DNA of 64,000 nucleotides from Pseudomonadota bacterium. Lineage in GTDB: Bacteria > Myxococcota_A > UBA796 > SXON01. Of the stretch, positions 1 to 9,216 are shown piece after piece. The stretch is from NCBI GenBank assembly GCA_030684355.1, contig JAUXTN010000210.1:62001-126000 (forward strand). The letters are read 5' to 3'. The translations under genes and the position numbers were made by a program. Position 1 is the stretch's first letter, and every line of letters starts with the position of its first letter. The notes beneath the pieces were generated by a model. That model was not told where the DNA came from, ran no database searches, and worked only from the letters and a program-made list of their open reading frames with translations.

Positions 1-872
1 GGTTCGCGTTCGCCTGGGTCGCCCCGGCGTTCTCCGCGATGACGCTGCTGGTCGTGCTGCCGTTCCTCGTCGGCGCCGCGGTCAGCCTCTTCGACTACGA
101 CCAGCAGGCGTGGACCTTCGTGGGCCTCGCCAACTTCCTGGACATCGTGCTCGCGCGGGACTTCCCCATCGAGAGCCCGCTCTCCTTCTGGTCCACGCTC
201 GTCGTCACCATCGGGTGGACCGTCGCGAATGTCATCCTGCACGTCGGCATCGGCGTGGCGCTCGCCATGCTGCTCCGCGAGCCCTGGGTGCGGCTCCGCG
301 GGGTGTTCCGCGCGCTCTTGATCCTGCCCTGGGCGGTCCCGAGCTACATCACCGCGCTGATCTGGAAGGGGATGTTCCACCGCCAGTTCGGCGCGATCAA
401 CGGGCTGCTCGTGGCGATCGGGCTCGAGCCGGTGTCGTGGTTCGCCCAGTGGTCGACCGCCTTCGCCGCGAACGTGACGACCAACACCTGGCTCGGCTTC
501 CCGTTCATGATGGTGGTGACGCTGGGGGCGCTCCAGGCGATCCCGCGTGACCTCGAGGAGGCCGCGGAGGTCGACGGAGCGAGCGGCTGGCAACGCTTCC
601 GCCTAGTGACGCTTCCGCTGCTGCGGCCGGCGCTCCTCCCCGCGGTCATCCTCGGGAGCGTCTGGACGTTCAACATGTTCAACGTCATCTACCTGGTGAG
701 CGGCGGCGAGCCGGACGGCGGGACGGACATCCTCATCTCGCAGGCCTACCGCTGGGCGTTCACGCGCGGGCATCGCTACGGCTACGCCGCCGCCTACGCC
801 GTCCTCATCTTCGGTGTGCTCGTGTTGTACGGACAGGCCGCCAACCGGCTTGCCGGCAAGAAGGTGGTCTGA
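1..872 (+). CDS. Sugar ABC transporter permease, MalF type (5' partial)
   Basis: This is an inner-membrane permease subunit of a binding-protein-dependent sugar importer. The reading frame is already open at base 3, so the N-terminus lies outside the window and about 289 residues remain. Several hydrophobic segments are visible. The cytoplasmic EAA loop that docks the ATPase is present near bases 538-645, with the core DLEEAAEVDGAS. MalF-type proteins are normally the first of two permease genes, and the next gene (MalG type) starts inside this stop codon in a TGATG overlap. Maltose or another oligosaccharide is the likely substrate by family. A 4-alpha-glucanotransferase lies 28 kb away but is not part of this operon. 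Substrate specificity cannot be read from the sequence. Confidence 0.9.
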   Translation, partial: FAFAWVAPAFSAMTLLVVLPFLVGAAVSLFDYDQQAWTFVGLANFLDIVLARDFPIESPLSFWSTLVVTIGWTVANVILHVGIGVALAMLLREPWVRLRGVFRALLILPWAVPSYITALIWKGMFHRQFGAINGLLVAIGLEPVSWFAQWSTAFAANVTTNTWLGFPFMMVVTLGALQAIPRDLEEAAEVDGASGWQRFRLVTLPLLRPALLPAVILGSVWTFNMFNVIYLVSGGEPDGGTDILISQAYRWAFTRGHRYGYAAAYAVLIFGVLVLYGQAANRLAGKKVV

Positions 873-1720
873 TGCGCGCCCCGTCCCCGGTTCGTGTCGT
901 CGCCACCCACGCTGCGTTGGTCGCGATCACCGCGGCCACGATCTTCCCGGTGCTGTGGGTCCTGAAGATGGCGCTCTCGCCGTCGCAGAGCTTCACGATG
1001 TCCGCGAACCCGCTGCCGACGGAGGTCTCTACCGCCAACTTCGCGGCGGTCCTCGGCACCCAGGACGCCACCGGCGCCTGGCTCTTCGGGCGGCAGCTCT
1101 TCAACTCGCTGGTCGTCTCCGGCGTCACCGCCGCGCTCGGCGTCGCGCTCGCGTGCACCGCCGGGTACGCGCTCTCCCGGTGGAGCTTCCCCGGGCGGGA
1201 CCGCATGATGGGCGCATTCCTGCTCACCCAGATGTTCCCGGGCGTCGTGATGGCGATCCCGCTCTACCTCCTGCTCGACACCCTCGGCCTGCTCGACAGC
1301 CTCACGGGCCTCGTCCTCGTCTACTCGACCACCACCGTGCCCTTCGCGACGTGGAACCTGAAGGGCTACTTCGACACGATCCCGAAGGACCTGGAGGAGG
1401 CCGCCATGCTCGACGGCGCGAGCCGATGGGTCACCTTCACCCGGGTGATCCTGCCGCTCGCCCGGCCGGCGATCGTCGTGACCGCGCTGTTCGCGTTCAT
1501 GACCGCGTGGAACGAGTTCATCCTCGCCGCGACGCTCATGGGGGACGAGCGGGCGTACACGCTGCCCGTCGTGCTCAACGGCTACGTCGGCGAGTTCGGC
1601 GCGGAGTGGGGCAACTTCGCCGCCGGTGCCATCCTCGTGAGCCTGCCGGTGACGGCGCTCTTCTTCGTCCTCCAACGCCACCTCGTCGAGGGGCTCACCG
1701 CGGGCGGCGTGAAGGGCTGA
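872..1720 (+). CDS. Sugar ABC transporter permease, MalG type
   Basis: Second permease subunit of the importer, 282 residues, a usual length for the MalG family. It has an N-terminal membrane segment after a short basic start, further hydrophobic helices, and the EAA loop near bases 1388-1475 (core DLEEAAMLDGAS), which contacts the ATP-binding subunit. The ATG overlaps the TGA of the preceding permease by one base, so the two are translationally coupled and probably form a heterodimer. The operon ends here: the next gene is convergent and begins 22 bases away. No ATPase or binding protein lies downstream, so those would be upstream of the window or elsewhere. Confidence 0.93.
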   Translation: MRAPSPVRVVATHAALVAITAATIFPVLWVLKMALSPSQSFTMSANPLPTEVSTANFAAVLGTQDATGAWLFGRQLFNSLVVSGVTAALGVALACTAGYALSRWSFPGRDRMMGAFLLTQMFPGVVMAIPLYLLLDTLGLLDSLTGLVLVYSTTTVPFATWNLKGYFDTIPKDLEEAAMLDGASRWVTFTRVILPLARPAIVVTALFAFMTAWNEFILAATLMGDERAYTLPVVLNGYVGEFGAEWGNFAAGAILVSLPVTALFFVLQRHLVEGLTAGGVKG

Positions 1721-1742
1721 CCGGGGAGCGGCACGGGGACGG

Positions 1743-2405
1743 TCACTCCGGCGCGACGGCCACCTGGTAGAGCTGCCAGTCCTTGCCGTCGCCGCAGAAC
1801 AGCCGCCCGGCGAACCACGCGTCCCCAGACGGCACGAGCGGCCCCTCGATGACGTTGCACGTCAGCCCGATCAGCGCGGCGCGGTCGGCGTGGTAGCGGT
1901 CGGCAGGCGCGAGATCCACGATCCGTACGAGCTGTCCGGCCGGGACCGCCGCGCCCTGAAGCCGGCCGTCCGCCTTCCGGGAGGGGACCGCGGGCGGAGC
2001 GTCCACCTCGAGCTCCGGGCCCATGGGCTCGGCACGCTCGAGCGCCGGAGCCGCGGCGGGGAGCGCGCGGACGAGCTCGTCCAGGATCGCCCCGTAGTCG
2101 CCCTGCTCGACCTCCACCTGGTAGAAGTACAGCGACTCCTCGCCGGGACACTCGAGCGCCCCGCTGTAGAACTCGCGCTTCTGGTGCACGAGCCCGGGCT
2201 CCCCGACGGCGCACACCTGCCCCACCAGCTCCTCGCGGAACCGCCAGAAGGCGTCCTTCCGACCGATCCCCTCGATGCGGACGGCGGTGCCCGTGGGGAT
2301 GACGGCGGCGGGGCCCTCCTTCGCGAACGCGACGGGGGCGGCGGCGGCGAGCAGGACGGCGAGGAGGAGTGGGGCGAGGAGGAGCGCGGCGCCGTGGCGC
2401 CTCAC
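1743..2405 (-). CDS. Secreted protein with two copies of a two-cysteine domain, function unknown
   Basis: I recognise no family. The 220-residue protein starts at GTG, overlapping the stop of the upstream FG-GAP gene by four bases (GTGA), so the two are coupled. Residues 1-28 form a Sec signal peptide (basic start, long Leu/Ala core, cut near AFA). The mature part is an internal duplication: residues about 36-98 and 154-217 align, each beginning P-x-G-x-x-V-R-I, each with two Cys exactly 21 residues apart (C65/C86 and C183/C204), and each ending in YQV. The two copies are joined by a Pro/Glu-rich linker. The pattern suggests a small disulfide-bonded beta domain acting outside the cytoplasm, possibly together with its coupled neighbour. 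Confidence 0.75.
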   Translation of the reverse strand: MRRHGAALLLAPLLLAVLLAAAAPVAFAKEGPAAVIPTGTAVRIEGIGRKDAFWRFREELVGQVCAVGEPGLVHQKREFYSGALECPGEESLYFYQVEVEQGDYGAILDELVRALPAAAPALERAEPMGPELEVDAPPAVPSRKADGRLQGAAVPAGQLVRIVDLAPADRYHADRAALIGLTCNVIEGPLVPSGDAWFAGRLFCGDGKDWQLYQVAVAPE

Positions 2406-4216
2406 GGGAGGACCAGCGCCTGGTTCCCGAGCTGGTTCGTGTAGGTCGTCTGGGCGCCCCCGGGGGCGGTCACTACGATCTCGTCGACGAGGCAGGCGTC
2501 GCCGAGGCCGAAGTGCAGGGCCACGTCGTTCTGGATGCCGGCGTGGCCGTAGCCCCCGGAGACCTCCTGGGTCTGGGTCACGCCGCCCGCGGTGAGGTCG
2601 ACGCGCGTGCCGACCGGGAGGCGCTCGATGCGGATCCAGTTCCCGACCGGCGCGGTGTTCTCGTAGAGGTGCACCTCGCGGGTGCTCCACGGGGTGCCGG
2701 TGCGGGCGGTGCTCGACCCGGTGGCGAAGTCGAGGTCGCCGTCGAGGTCGAAGTCGGCCACCGCGAGGCCGGCGGGCCAGGGGTGGTTCAGCCCGGTCGC
2801 GTCGCTCACGTCCTCGAATTGCCCCGGGGACACTTGGCGCCACAGCCAGACGTGGGTGTCCTCGTAGTCGCTCGATCCGAGCACGACGTCCTTCCACCCG
2901 TCGTTGTCGAAGTCGAAGAACGCCGCGTGGAGGTCGCCCTCGTTCCAGGACGCCCGCGCGGGCCGGTCGCGGGCGAGCCCGTTGTCCGCGTTGTCGACGG
3001 GCGTGAACGAGGCGTTGCCGTCGTTGAGGAGGAGCTGCGTGGGATCGGCGGACTCGCCGGCCCAGTCGTGCACGATGTTGGCCGAGTACACATCGTTGTC
3101 GCCATCGTTGTCGATGTCGGCACACACGGTCGTGAACGAGTTGCCGGCCAGCCGCGCGGGCTGGTCGTCGTAGCCGGGGGTCCAGCTCCCGAAGTCCTGG
3201 CCGCCGCAGGAGATCGTCGGCTCGACCGAGCAGTCGCCCGTCTGCTCGCAATAGCAGGCGTACATGAAGTTGTCGGCGTAGTCGAAGTTCTCGTCGTCGT
3301 CGAAGCGGGCCTCGTCGCCGATCTCGACGAAGCTCTCGCCCTGGTTGAGCCAGAGCTGGTTCCACGACCGGCCGTAGTTCGTGGCGATGAGCTCGGGGAG
3401 GGCGTCTCCGTCGAGGTCGCAGGCGGAGGCGCCGTACGCCGGGCGCCGCACGTCGCGGCCCAGGTAGTCCTCGGTCTGGCGGCCCCGGGCGAGGGAGAGC
3501 CCCATGGCATCGGTCACGTCGGTGAACGTGCCGTCGCCGTTGCCGTGGAAGAGCTGATCCTGCCCCGCCGCGAGGTAGCCGTACTCGATGTAGAAGGCGA
3601 CCTGCCAGAGATCGAGCACGCCGTCGGCGTCGTAGTCGGTGAACGAGGCCGCGGTCACCGGGACGCCTTCGAGGTCGCAGGGGTCCGAGCGGTCCGCGAA
3701 GGTGAAGTGGCCCGCGCCGTCGTTGAGCAGGATCTCGGAGCAGTCGCCCGTCAGGTCGTCGGCACCGGCGTCGTAGTAGCGGCCCGCGAAGGCGTCGAGA
3801 TCGCCGTCGTTGTCGACGTCGCCGTACACGAAGAGCGTCGCGCTCGTGCCCGTGCCGCCATCCCGGTTCTGGATGAGCCCGCTGGCCTCCGTCTCGTCGA
3901 CGAACGTGCGCCCGCCGTCGTCACCGGGGCGGTTCATCATCACGTAGTGGTAGCGGACGGCAGGGACCACCGTGAGGTCGTCGCGCGCGTTCGAATGCAC
4001 TTGCGTCACGACGAGATCGGGGTAGCGGTCCCCGTCGAGGTCAACGGCTTGCAGGCGACCGCCTTCGGGCCCGACGAGGCCCCAGGCCTCGGTGCGGTCC
4101 TCGAACACGGTGTCCCCGGACCACTCGCTCGACGGCGCGGGATCACAGGTCGGGACCTCGGGCACCTCGTCGGGAGGGGTGCACGCGGCGAGGACGAGGA
4201 GCAGGTTGGCAATCAC
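2402..4216 (-). CDS. FG-GAP/VCBS-repeat lipoprotein with ASPIC/UnbV C-terminal domain
   Basis: Predicted surface beta-propeller protein of about 604 residues. Repeated calcium-loop motifs of the DxDxDGxxD type run through it (for example DLDGDRYPD, DVDNDGDLD, DIDNDGDND, DFDLDGDLD), as in FG-GAP/VCBS propellers. The last 80 or so residues match the ASPIC/UnbV pattern, with a Gly-rich strand and LHFGLGD. Several Cys pairs suggest extracytoplasmic folding. The start is uncertain: I chose the GTG giving VIANLLLVLAAC, a lipobox directly after a very short signal. A CTG two codons upstream, or a far ATG, are alternatives. It is divergent from the IPT lipoprotein across about 100 bases and coupled to the downstream two-domain secreted gene. 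Confidence 0.82.
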   Translation of the reverse strand: MIANLLLVLAACTPPDEVPEVPTCDPAPSSEWSGDTVFEDRTEAWGLVGPEGGRLQAVDLDGDRYPDLVVTQVHSNARDDLTVVPAVRYHYVMMNRPGDDGGRTFVDETEASGLIQNRDGGTGTSATLFVYGDVDNDGDLDAFAGRYYDAGADDLTGDCSEILLNDGAGHFTFADRSDPCDLEGVPVTAASFTDYDADGVLDLWQVAFYIEYGYLAAGQDQLFHGNGDGTFTDVTDAMGLSLARGRQTEDYLGRDVRRPAYGASACDLDGDALPELIATNYGRSWNQLWLNQGESFVEIGDEARFDDDENFDYADNFMYACYCEQTGDCSVEPTISCGGQDFGSWTPGYDDQPARLAGNSFTTVCADIDNDGDNDVYSANIVHDWAGESADPTQLLLNDGNASFTPVDNADNGLARDRPARASWNEGDLHAAFFDFDNDGWKDVVLGSSDYEDTHVWLWRQVSPGQFEDVSDATGLNHPWPAGLAVADFDLDGDLDFATGSSTARTGTPWSTREVHLYENTAPVGNWIRIERLPVGTRVDLTAGGVTQTQEVSGGYGHAGIQNDVALHFGLGDACLVDEIVVTAPGGAQTTYTNQLGNQALVLP

Positions 4217-4316
4217 GCGCAGATGGTACTCGATCGCGCTCGGGCTCGCGATATGCGTCACCTTGCGGACGCGCCCCCTCTCGTCGGCCTGGACTCGGGC
4301 GCCGTCGGGAGGCTCC

Positions 4317-5240
<924 letters not shown>

Positions 5241-5258
5241 GCGGCGGCCCCGCGGAGG

Positions 5259-5624
5259 CTAGCCGGCCTGGCCGGCGATCAGCCGCTTCAGCTCGCCGGA
5301 CTTGCGGAGCGCCTCGAGGTCGCTCGCGCCGCCGATCAGCGCGCCGTTGACGAACACCATCGGGAACGTCGGCCAGCCCGCCCAGATCTTGATGGCGAGG
5401 CGCGGCTTCCAACTGGTGAGGTAGTTGCCGTACTCCAGGTAGCTGTAGCCGATGTCTTCGGCCTGGAGGATGCGCCGCGCCTGCTTCACGAAGGGGTTCC
5501 AGCCCATGCCGATCAGGACGACCCTGTCCCGTGCGACGGTCGAAGCGACCTCGGCGATGGTGTCCGCGTGGAAGCGTTCGCGTGCGGCTACGGCGCCGGG
5601 GTGGAAGCGGTCAAGGACGGTCAT
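5259..5624 (-). CDS. Glutaredoxin-like protein lacking all cysteines
   Basis: A 121-residue protein with the glutaredoxin fold. VVLIGMGWNPFVKQARRIL sits where glutaredoxins have the CxxC or CGFS active site, but the two Cys positions are Asn and Val. The glutathione-site strand with its cis-proline is kept (WPTFPMVFVNG) and is followed by GGASD in place of the usual GG-Cys/Phe-Asp. There is no Cys anywhere in the protein, so thiol-disulfide exchange and Cys-ligated iron-sulfur binding by the normal mechanism are excluded. A binding or regulatory role, or a specialised partner, is more likely. It is divergent from the ABC1/UbiB-type kinase, 30 bases apart, and convergent with the IPT lipoprotein. 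Confidence 0.8.
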   Translation of the reverse strand: MTVLDRFHPGAVAARERFHADTIAEVASTVARDRVVLIGMGWNPFVKQARRILQAEDIGYSYLEYGNYLTSWKPRLAIKIWAGWPTFPMVFVNGALIGGASDLEALRKSGELKRLIAGQAG

Positions 5625-5654
5625 TCGGCGGTTCCGGGGGGTTAGGAGGGTCGG

Positions 5655-6983
5655 ATGGCATCCAAGCTCACGCGGATGGCGCAGCTCGGCGCGCTGACGA
5701 CCCGAGTCTCGTCGTCCTATCTCGGCAACAAGGTGGCCGGGATCTTCCAGGGCGAGGAGGCCCGCAAGGCCTCGCTCGATCGGACCCACCAGGAGAATGC
5801 CGAGCGGATCGTCGCGAACCTCGGCACGTTGAAGGGCGCCGCGATGAAGGTCGGCCAGGCGCTCGCCCAGGTCGCGGACGGCTACGGCCTCCCGGAGGAG
5901 GCCAGGGCCGCCCTGGGGAAGCTGCACGACAAGGCGGAGCCGGTCCCGTTCGAGACGGTGAAGCGGCGCGTCGAGTCGGAGCTCGCCGGCGGGATCGACA
6001 CCCTGTTCCAGTCGTTCGACCCCGCGCCCCTCGGCACCGCCTCGCTGGGCCAGGCGCACGCTGCCCGGCTGCCCGACGGCACCGAGGTCGTCGTGAAGGT
6101 CCTGCACGAAGGGATCGACGGCAGCGTCCACGCCGACCTCGGCGCGCTCCGCGCGATGCTCACGGCCGGCCGCGTCCTGCGCCGCCCGAAGGAGGAGGTC
6201 GACGCCATCTTCCAGGAGATCGAGGCCCGCCTCGCGGAGGAGCTCGACTACCGGAAGGAAGCCGAGAACCTGGCGCAGTTCCGTGCCTTCTTCAAGCACG
6301 ACCCGAACATCACCATCCCGCTCGTCCACGAGGGCTGGTCCACCTCGCGTGTCCTCACGATGGAGCGCCTCTCCGGGCGCCCGCTGCCGGTCTTCGTCGC
6401 CACCGCCTCGCCTGCCGCCAAGCAGCTCGCCGGCGTCACGCTCGGCCGGGCCTTCATGCGCATGCAGTACGAGCTGCGCGCGATCCACGCGGACCCCCAC
6501 CCGGGCAACTACCTCTTCACGCCCGAGGGCAAGGTCGGCATCCTCGACTTCGGCTGCGTCCGCCGTCTCGAGCTCGACTGGATCGCCAGCTACGGCGAGT
6601 GCGGCCTCGCCACCCGCTACGGCGACCGGGAGCGGCTCATGGAGGCGTCGATGCGCATCCGCGCGCTGACCCGCCGGGGGGATCGCGACTCCGAGGACGT
6701 GTTGTGGGAGCTCTGCCGCGCGATCGGCACCCCGTTCGCGCGCGGCGGCCCGTACACCATGGGCAGCGACGCCGACGACGTCCAGGACCGCATCACCGCC
6801 ATCGTGCCGCGGCTCGTGGCGTCGTCGGCCCTGCGCTCGCCCCACGAGCTCGTGTTCCTCCACCGCGGGCTCGGCGGCGTCTACCAGATCTTGAAGCAGC
6901 TCCGCGCCCGCGCGGACTGGGGCGGCATCTTCGAGGATCTCGCCCTGCGCTGCGTCGCCGATCGGGACCGCGCGGTCGCATGA
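5655..6983 (+). CDS. ABC1/UbiB-family atypical protein kinase
   Basis: A 442-residue member of the ABC1/ADCK/UbiB family, known mainly for supporting ubiquinone and other isoprenoid-lipid pathways through ATPase activity. The hallmark motifs are in order: KVGQ at 65-68, the Ala-type nucleotide loop GTASLGQ at 127-133, ATP-site Lys148, the catalytic-loop segment HADPHPGN at 279-285 and DFG at 298-300. The C-terminal membrane helices of true UbiB are not evident, so it resembles the soluble myxobacterial and plant type. The start is fixed by AGGAGG five bases before the ATG at 5655. It is divergent from the cysteine-free glutaredoxin-like gene. The substrate is not predictable from sequence. 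Confidence 0.9.
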   Translation: MASKLTRMAQLGALTTRVSSSYLGNKVAGIFQGEEARKASLDRTHQENAERIVANLGTLKGAAMKVGQALAQVADGYGLPEEARAALGKLHDKAEPVPFETVKRRVESELAGGIDTLFQSFDPAPLGTASLGQAHAARLPDGTEVVVKVLHEGIDGSVHADLGALRAMLTAGRVLRRPKEEVDAIFQEIEARLAEELDYRKEAENLAQFRAFFKHDPNITIPLVHEGWSTSRVLTMERLSGRPLPVFVATASPAAKQLAGVTLGRAFMRMQYELRAIHADPHPGNYLFTPEGKVGILDFGCVRRLELDWIASYGECGLATRYGDRERLMEASMRIRALTRRGDRDSEDVLWELCRAIGTPFARGGPYTMGSDADDVQDRITAIVPRLVASSALRSPHELVFLHRGLGGVYQILKQLRARADWGGIFEDLALRCVADRDRAVA

Positions 6984-7033
6984 GGTAGCGGTCCACCCGC
7001 GCCGCGGTGTCCAAGCAGGCAGGAGAGCCCGCC

Positions 7034-7564
7034 ATGCTGCTTGCCGCCGCCCTTGCCCTCGTGAACTCCGCCGCTGCCGAGCCCGAGTTCCACGTCGAGG
7101 CCACGTCGCAGATCATGCCCCAGACCGTCGCCCTCGACCTGCGGGGGCGCGTCGACGGCGAGCACGACGGCTACGTCACCACGGTCGTCCGCATCGACCC
7201 CACCGGCACCTGGATCGGGCGCGCCGGCATCGGCCTCGACGTGTTCGGCGGCAAGGACGGCGTGGACCTGAAGCTCGGCCTCTTCCTCGGCGGCACCGGC
7301 GACGTGACGCAGTCCTCCATGCTCGGCCGCCCCACGGCCGGCGCGGAGGTGCTCTTCGGCTTGAACATCGGGCGGGTCTACGGCTGGTACCGCCACACCG
7401 ACGGGTTCGCGGGCCCCCTGGAGGACCGCCTCACCGAGGACGAGCTCCGCCTCGGCTTCGAGATCACCGAGCTGGTGCGGGTGCACGGCCAGTACCTGAT
7501 CTACAACCCCGGCGATCAGGTCGTCCGCGGCGGGGCGGGCGTGGGCGTCGAGGTCGTGTTCTGA
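7034..7564 (+). CDS. Exported protein of unknown function, possibly beta-rich
   Basis: A 176-residue protein without a family I can name. The chosen ATG gives a short hydrophobic signal (MLLAAALALVNSAAA, probable cut before EPEF) and has AGGAG about nine bases upstream. An earlier in-frame ATG at 7007 would put a hydrophilic stretch before the signal. The mature protein alternates polar and hydrophobic residues with many Gly, and includes a strand-like YGWYRHT segment, which fits a small outer-membrane or periplasmic beta structure. It follows the ABC1 kinase by 50 bases on the same strand, so co-transcription is possible. There are no Cys or recognisable catalytic motifs. Confidence 0.7.
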   Translation: MLLAAALALVNSAAAEPEFHVEATSQIMPQTVALDLRGRVDGEHDGYVTTVVRIDPTGTWIGRAGIGLDVFGGKDGVDLKLGLFLGGTGDVTQSSMLGRPTAGAEVLFGLNIGRVYGWYRHTDGFAGPLEDRLTEDELRLGFEITELVRVHGQYLIYNPGDQVVRGGAGVGVEVVF

Positions 7565-7603
7565 ACCGCCCTGCGGCTGGCGCCGGAGCGAGGAACGACG
7601 GCC

Positions 7604-7906
7604 TTAGCCGAGCGCGCGCTGGTGCATGAAGCGTCGCGACATCGGCGCCACCAGCCAGAGATCGGAGCTCCCGCGCCGCCAGGACACGGGGCCCTGCTCG
7701 CCGCGCACGAGGGCGGCCGCGGGCGTGTGGCGGCGGATGCGGGCCTGGCTGTGCTCGAGCTGGTTGAGGAGGACGAGCTGCGACGCCTGGTCGAGGCCGC
7801 GGAAGAGCTCCACGAGGTCGAGGCGGGCGCGGTCGCGCGCGGTCAGGGCCGGCAGCTCGGGGTGCAGGCGCACGACGTTGTGGGGGAGGGGATGAGGGAG
7901 AGGCAT
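7604..7906 (-). CDS. Hypothetical protein, 100 residues
   Basis: Small protein of unknown function. ATG at 7906 is preceded by GAGG with eight-base spacing. The middle is helix-like and Leu-rich (DLVELFRGLDQASQLVLLNQLEHSQARI), and the tail is rich in Arg and Trp. There is no signal peptide or membrane segment. It is convergent with the exported gene at 7034 and separated by 92 bases from the glycosyltransferase upstream on the same strand. Coding potential rests on the codon pattern and the ribosome site only. Confidence 0.55.
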   Translation of the reverse strand: MPLPHPLPHNVVRLHPELPALTARDRARLDLVELFRGLDQASQLVLLNQLEHSQARIRRHTPAAALVRGEQGPVSWRRGSSDLWLVAPMSRRFMHQRALG

Positions 7907-7998
7907 TTCGGCGACCTCACTCCCAACATGGAGCCCCCGGGCCCAAGAGTGAAGTCAAAAATCTGCCATGTGATCGCGGCGGTGAGGGCAACGGGGGG

Positions 7999-9216
7999 TC
8001 AGCGCTTCCCGAGGCGACGCAAGCGGTCGATCGCCTTGAACGTGGGCGACGCGTAGACCGTCGCGAGGGTCTCCCGGAGGGTGTCCCGCTCGCGCGCGAG
8101 CGCGGCCATGGCGTCGGCGTCTCCGTGGCGGGCGCGGCGGGCGGGACGCGCGGCCCAGGCCCGGACGCCCGCGGTCGTCGCGGCGATGCCGTAGCGGGCG
8201 CGCAGGGGGGCGCGGTCGGGGAGGGCGGCGGCGGGCGCGAGCAGGGCGTCCGCGAGGGCGGTGGGGTCCTGCATGGGGACCGCTTCGATCCAACCACCGG
8301 CGGCCAGGTCCCGGGCGAGCTCGCAGCGCGTCGTGGCGATCACTCGCAGGCCCTGGTGGAGGTACAGGAGGACCCGGGTGCGGCTGCCGAATTCGGGCTC
8401 GTAGCCCGGCCGATCGAGGACCACCCCGACCGTGCACGTCCCGAGCACCCGCGCGAGCTCGGCGGGCGGGAGCCGGTCGCGGAAGCGAAACGCGCCCGCG
8501 TGGGCGGAGGCGCGCGCGCGCCCCACGAACGTCGACCAGGTCTCCGTGTGGTGCCCGGGGATGGGGCCGCCGACCACCTCGACCTGGATCGGGGCGCGAT
8601 CCATCGCGCGGAGGAGGCCGTCCAGCAGCGTCTCGCCGTCGAACCAGGTGTTGAAGCCCCCGACGAGCGCCACGCGGACCGGGAGGCCGGGGGCGCGGGG
8701 CGCGGCCTCGACGAGCCCGGGGAACTCCCATGCGACGGGGGTGACGAGGGCCCACTCCTCCCCCGGCGGCGTGCGGGCAAGCCGGCCGAGGAGCCCGAGC
8801 TGACCGAGCAAGGCGTGGCGGCTCGGGCCGGAGATCGTGGTGAAGGCGTCGCCCCGGAGGAGCGCCGGCACGAACACCGCCTGCGCCTCCGCGGCGACGG
8901 CCTCGGCGCTGCCGAAGGCGGCGACCATCTGGGCGTCCGCGAAGGGGTCCCCGGGGAGGTCGATGCAGAGCGGCTCCTGCCCGATCGCGGCCATGGCGGC
9001 GCGGGTGGGGCCGAAGGTGCCGGCGGTCACGACGGCCCACGGCCGCAGATCCCGGAGCGCCAGCCGGGCGTCGTCGGAGCGGACGTCGACCACGTGCACG
9101 TCGTGGTCCGCGCGGAGGCCGGTGAAGAGCTGCGCGAGGCGGAGCTGGGCGAACGACGTGTCCACCGTCGCGGCGCCGGGGAGCGGGCCCTCGCCCAGGA
9201 GGGCCACCCGGCTCAC
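7999..9216 (-). CDS. GT-B fold glycosyltransferase
   Basis: A 405-residue protein with the two-domain outline of GT-B glycosyltransferases. The N-terminus has a Gly-rich strand-turn (LLGEGPLPG). A mid-protein strand VALVGGFNTWFDGETLL opens the second Rossmann domain, which also holds VEVVGG. Near the C-terminus, EFGSRTRVLLYLHQGLRVIAT matches the acceptor/donor loop where these enzymes keep an Glu and a GlxVIAT-like turn. The C-terminal helix ends in Lys/Arg. The GTG start overlaps the stop of the Wzt-type ATPase gene by four bases, so both should act in the same surface polysaccharide pathway. Sugar specificity is unknown. Confidence 0.75.
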   Translation of the reverse strand: MSRVALLGEGPLPGAATVDTSFAQLRLAQLFTGLRADHDVHVVDVRSDDARLALRDLRPWAVVTAGTFGPTRAAMAAIGQEPLCIDLPGDPFADAQMVAAFGSAEAVAAEAQAVFVPALLRGDAFTTISGPSRHALLGQLGLLGRLARTPPGEEWALVTPVAWEFPGLVEAAPRAPGLPVRVALVGGFNTWFDGETLLDGLLRAMDRAPIQVEVVGGPIPGHHTETWSTFVGRARASAHAGAFRFRDRLPPAELARVLGTCTVGVVLDRPGYEPEFGSRTRVLLYLHQGLRVIATTRCELARDLAAGGWIEAVPMQDPTALADALLAPAAALPDRAPLRARYGIAATTAGVRAWAARPARRARHGDADAMAALARERDTLRETLATVYASPTFKAIDRLRRLGKR

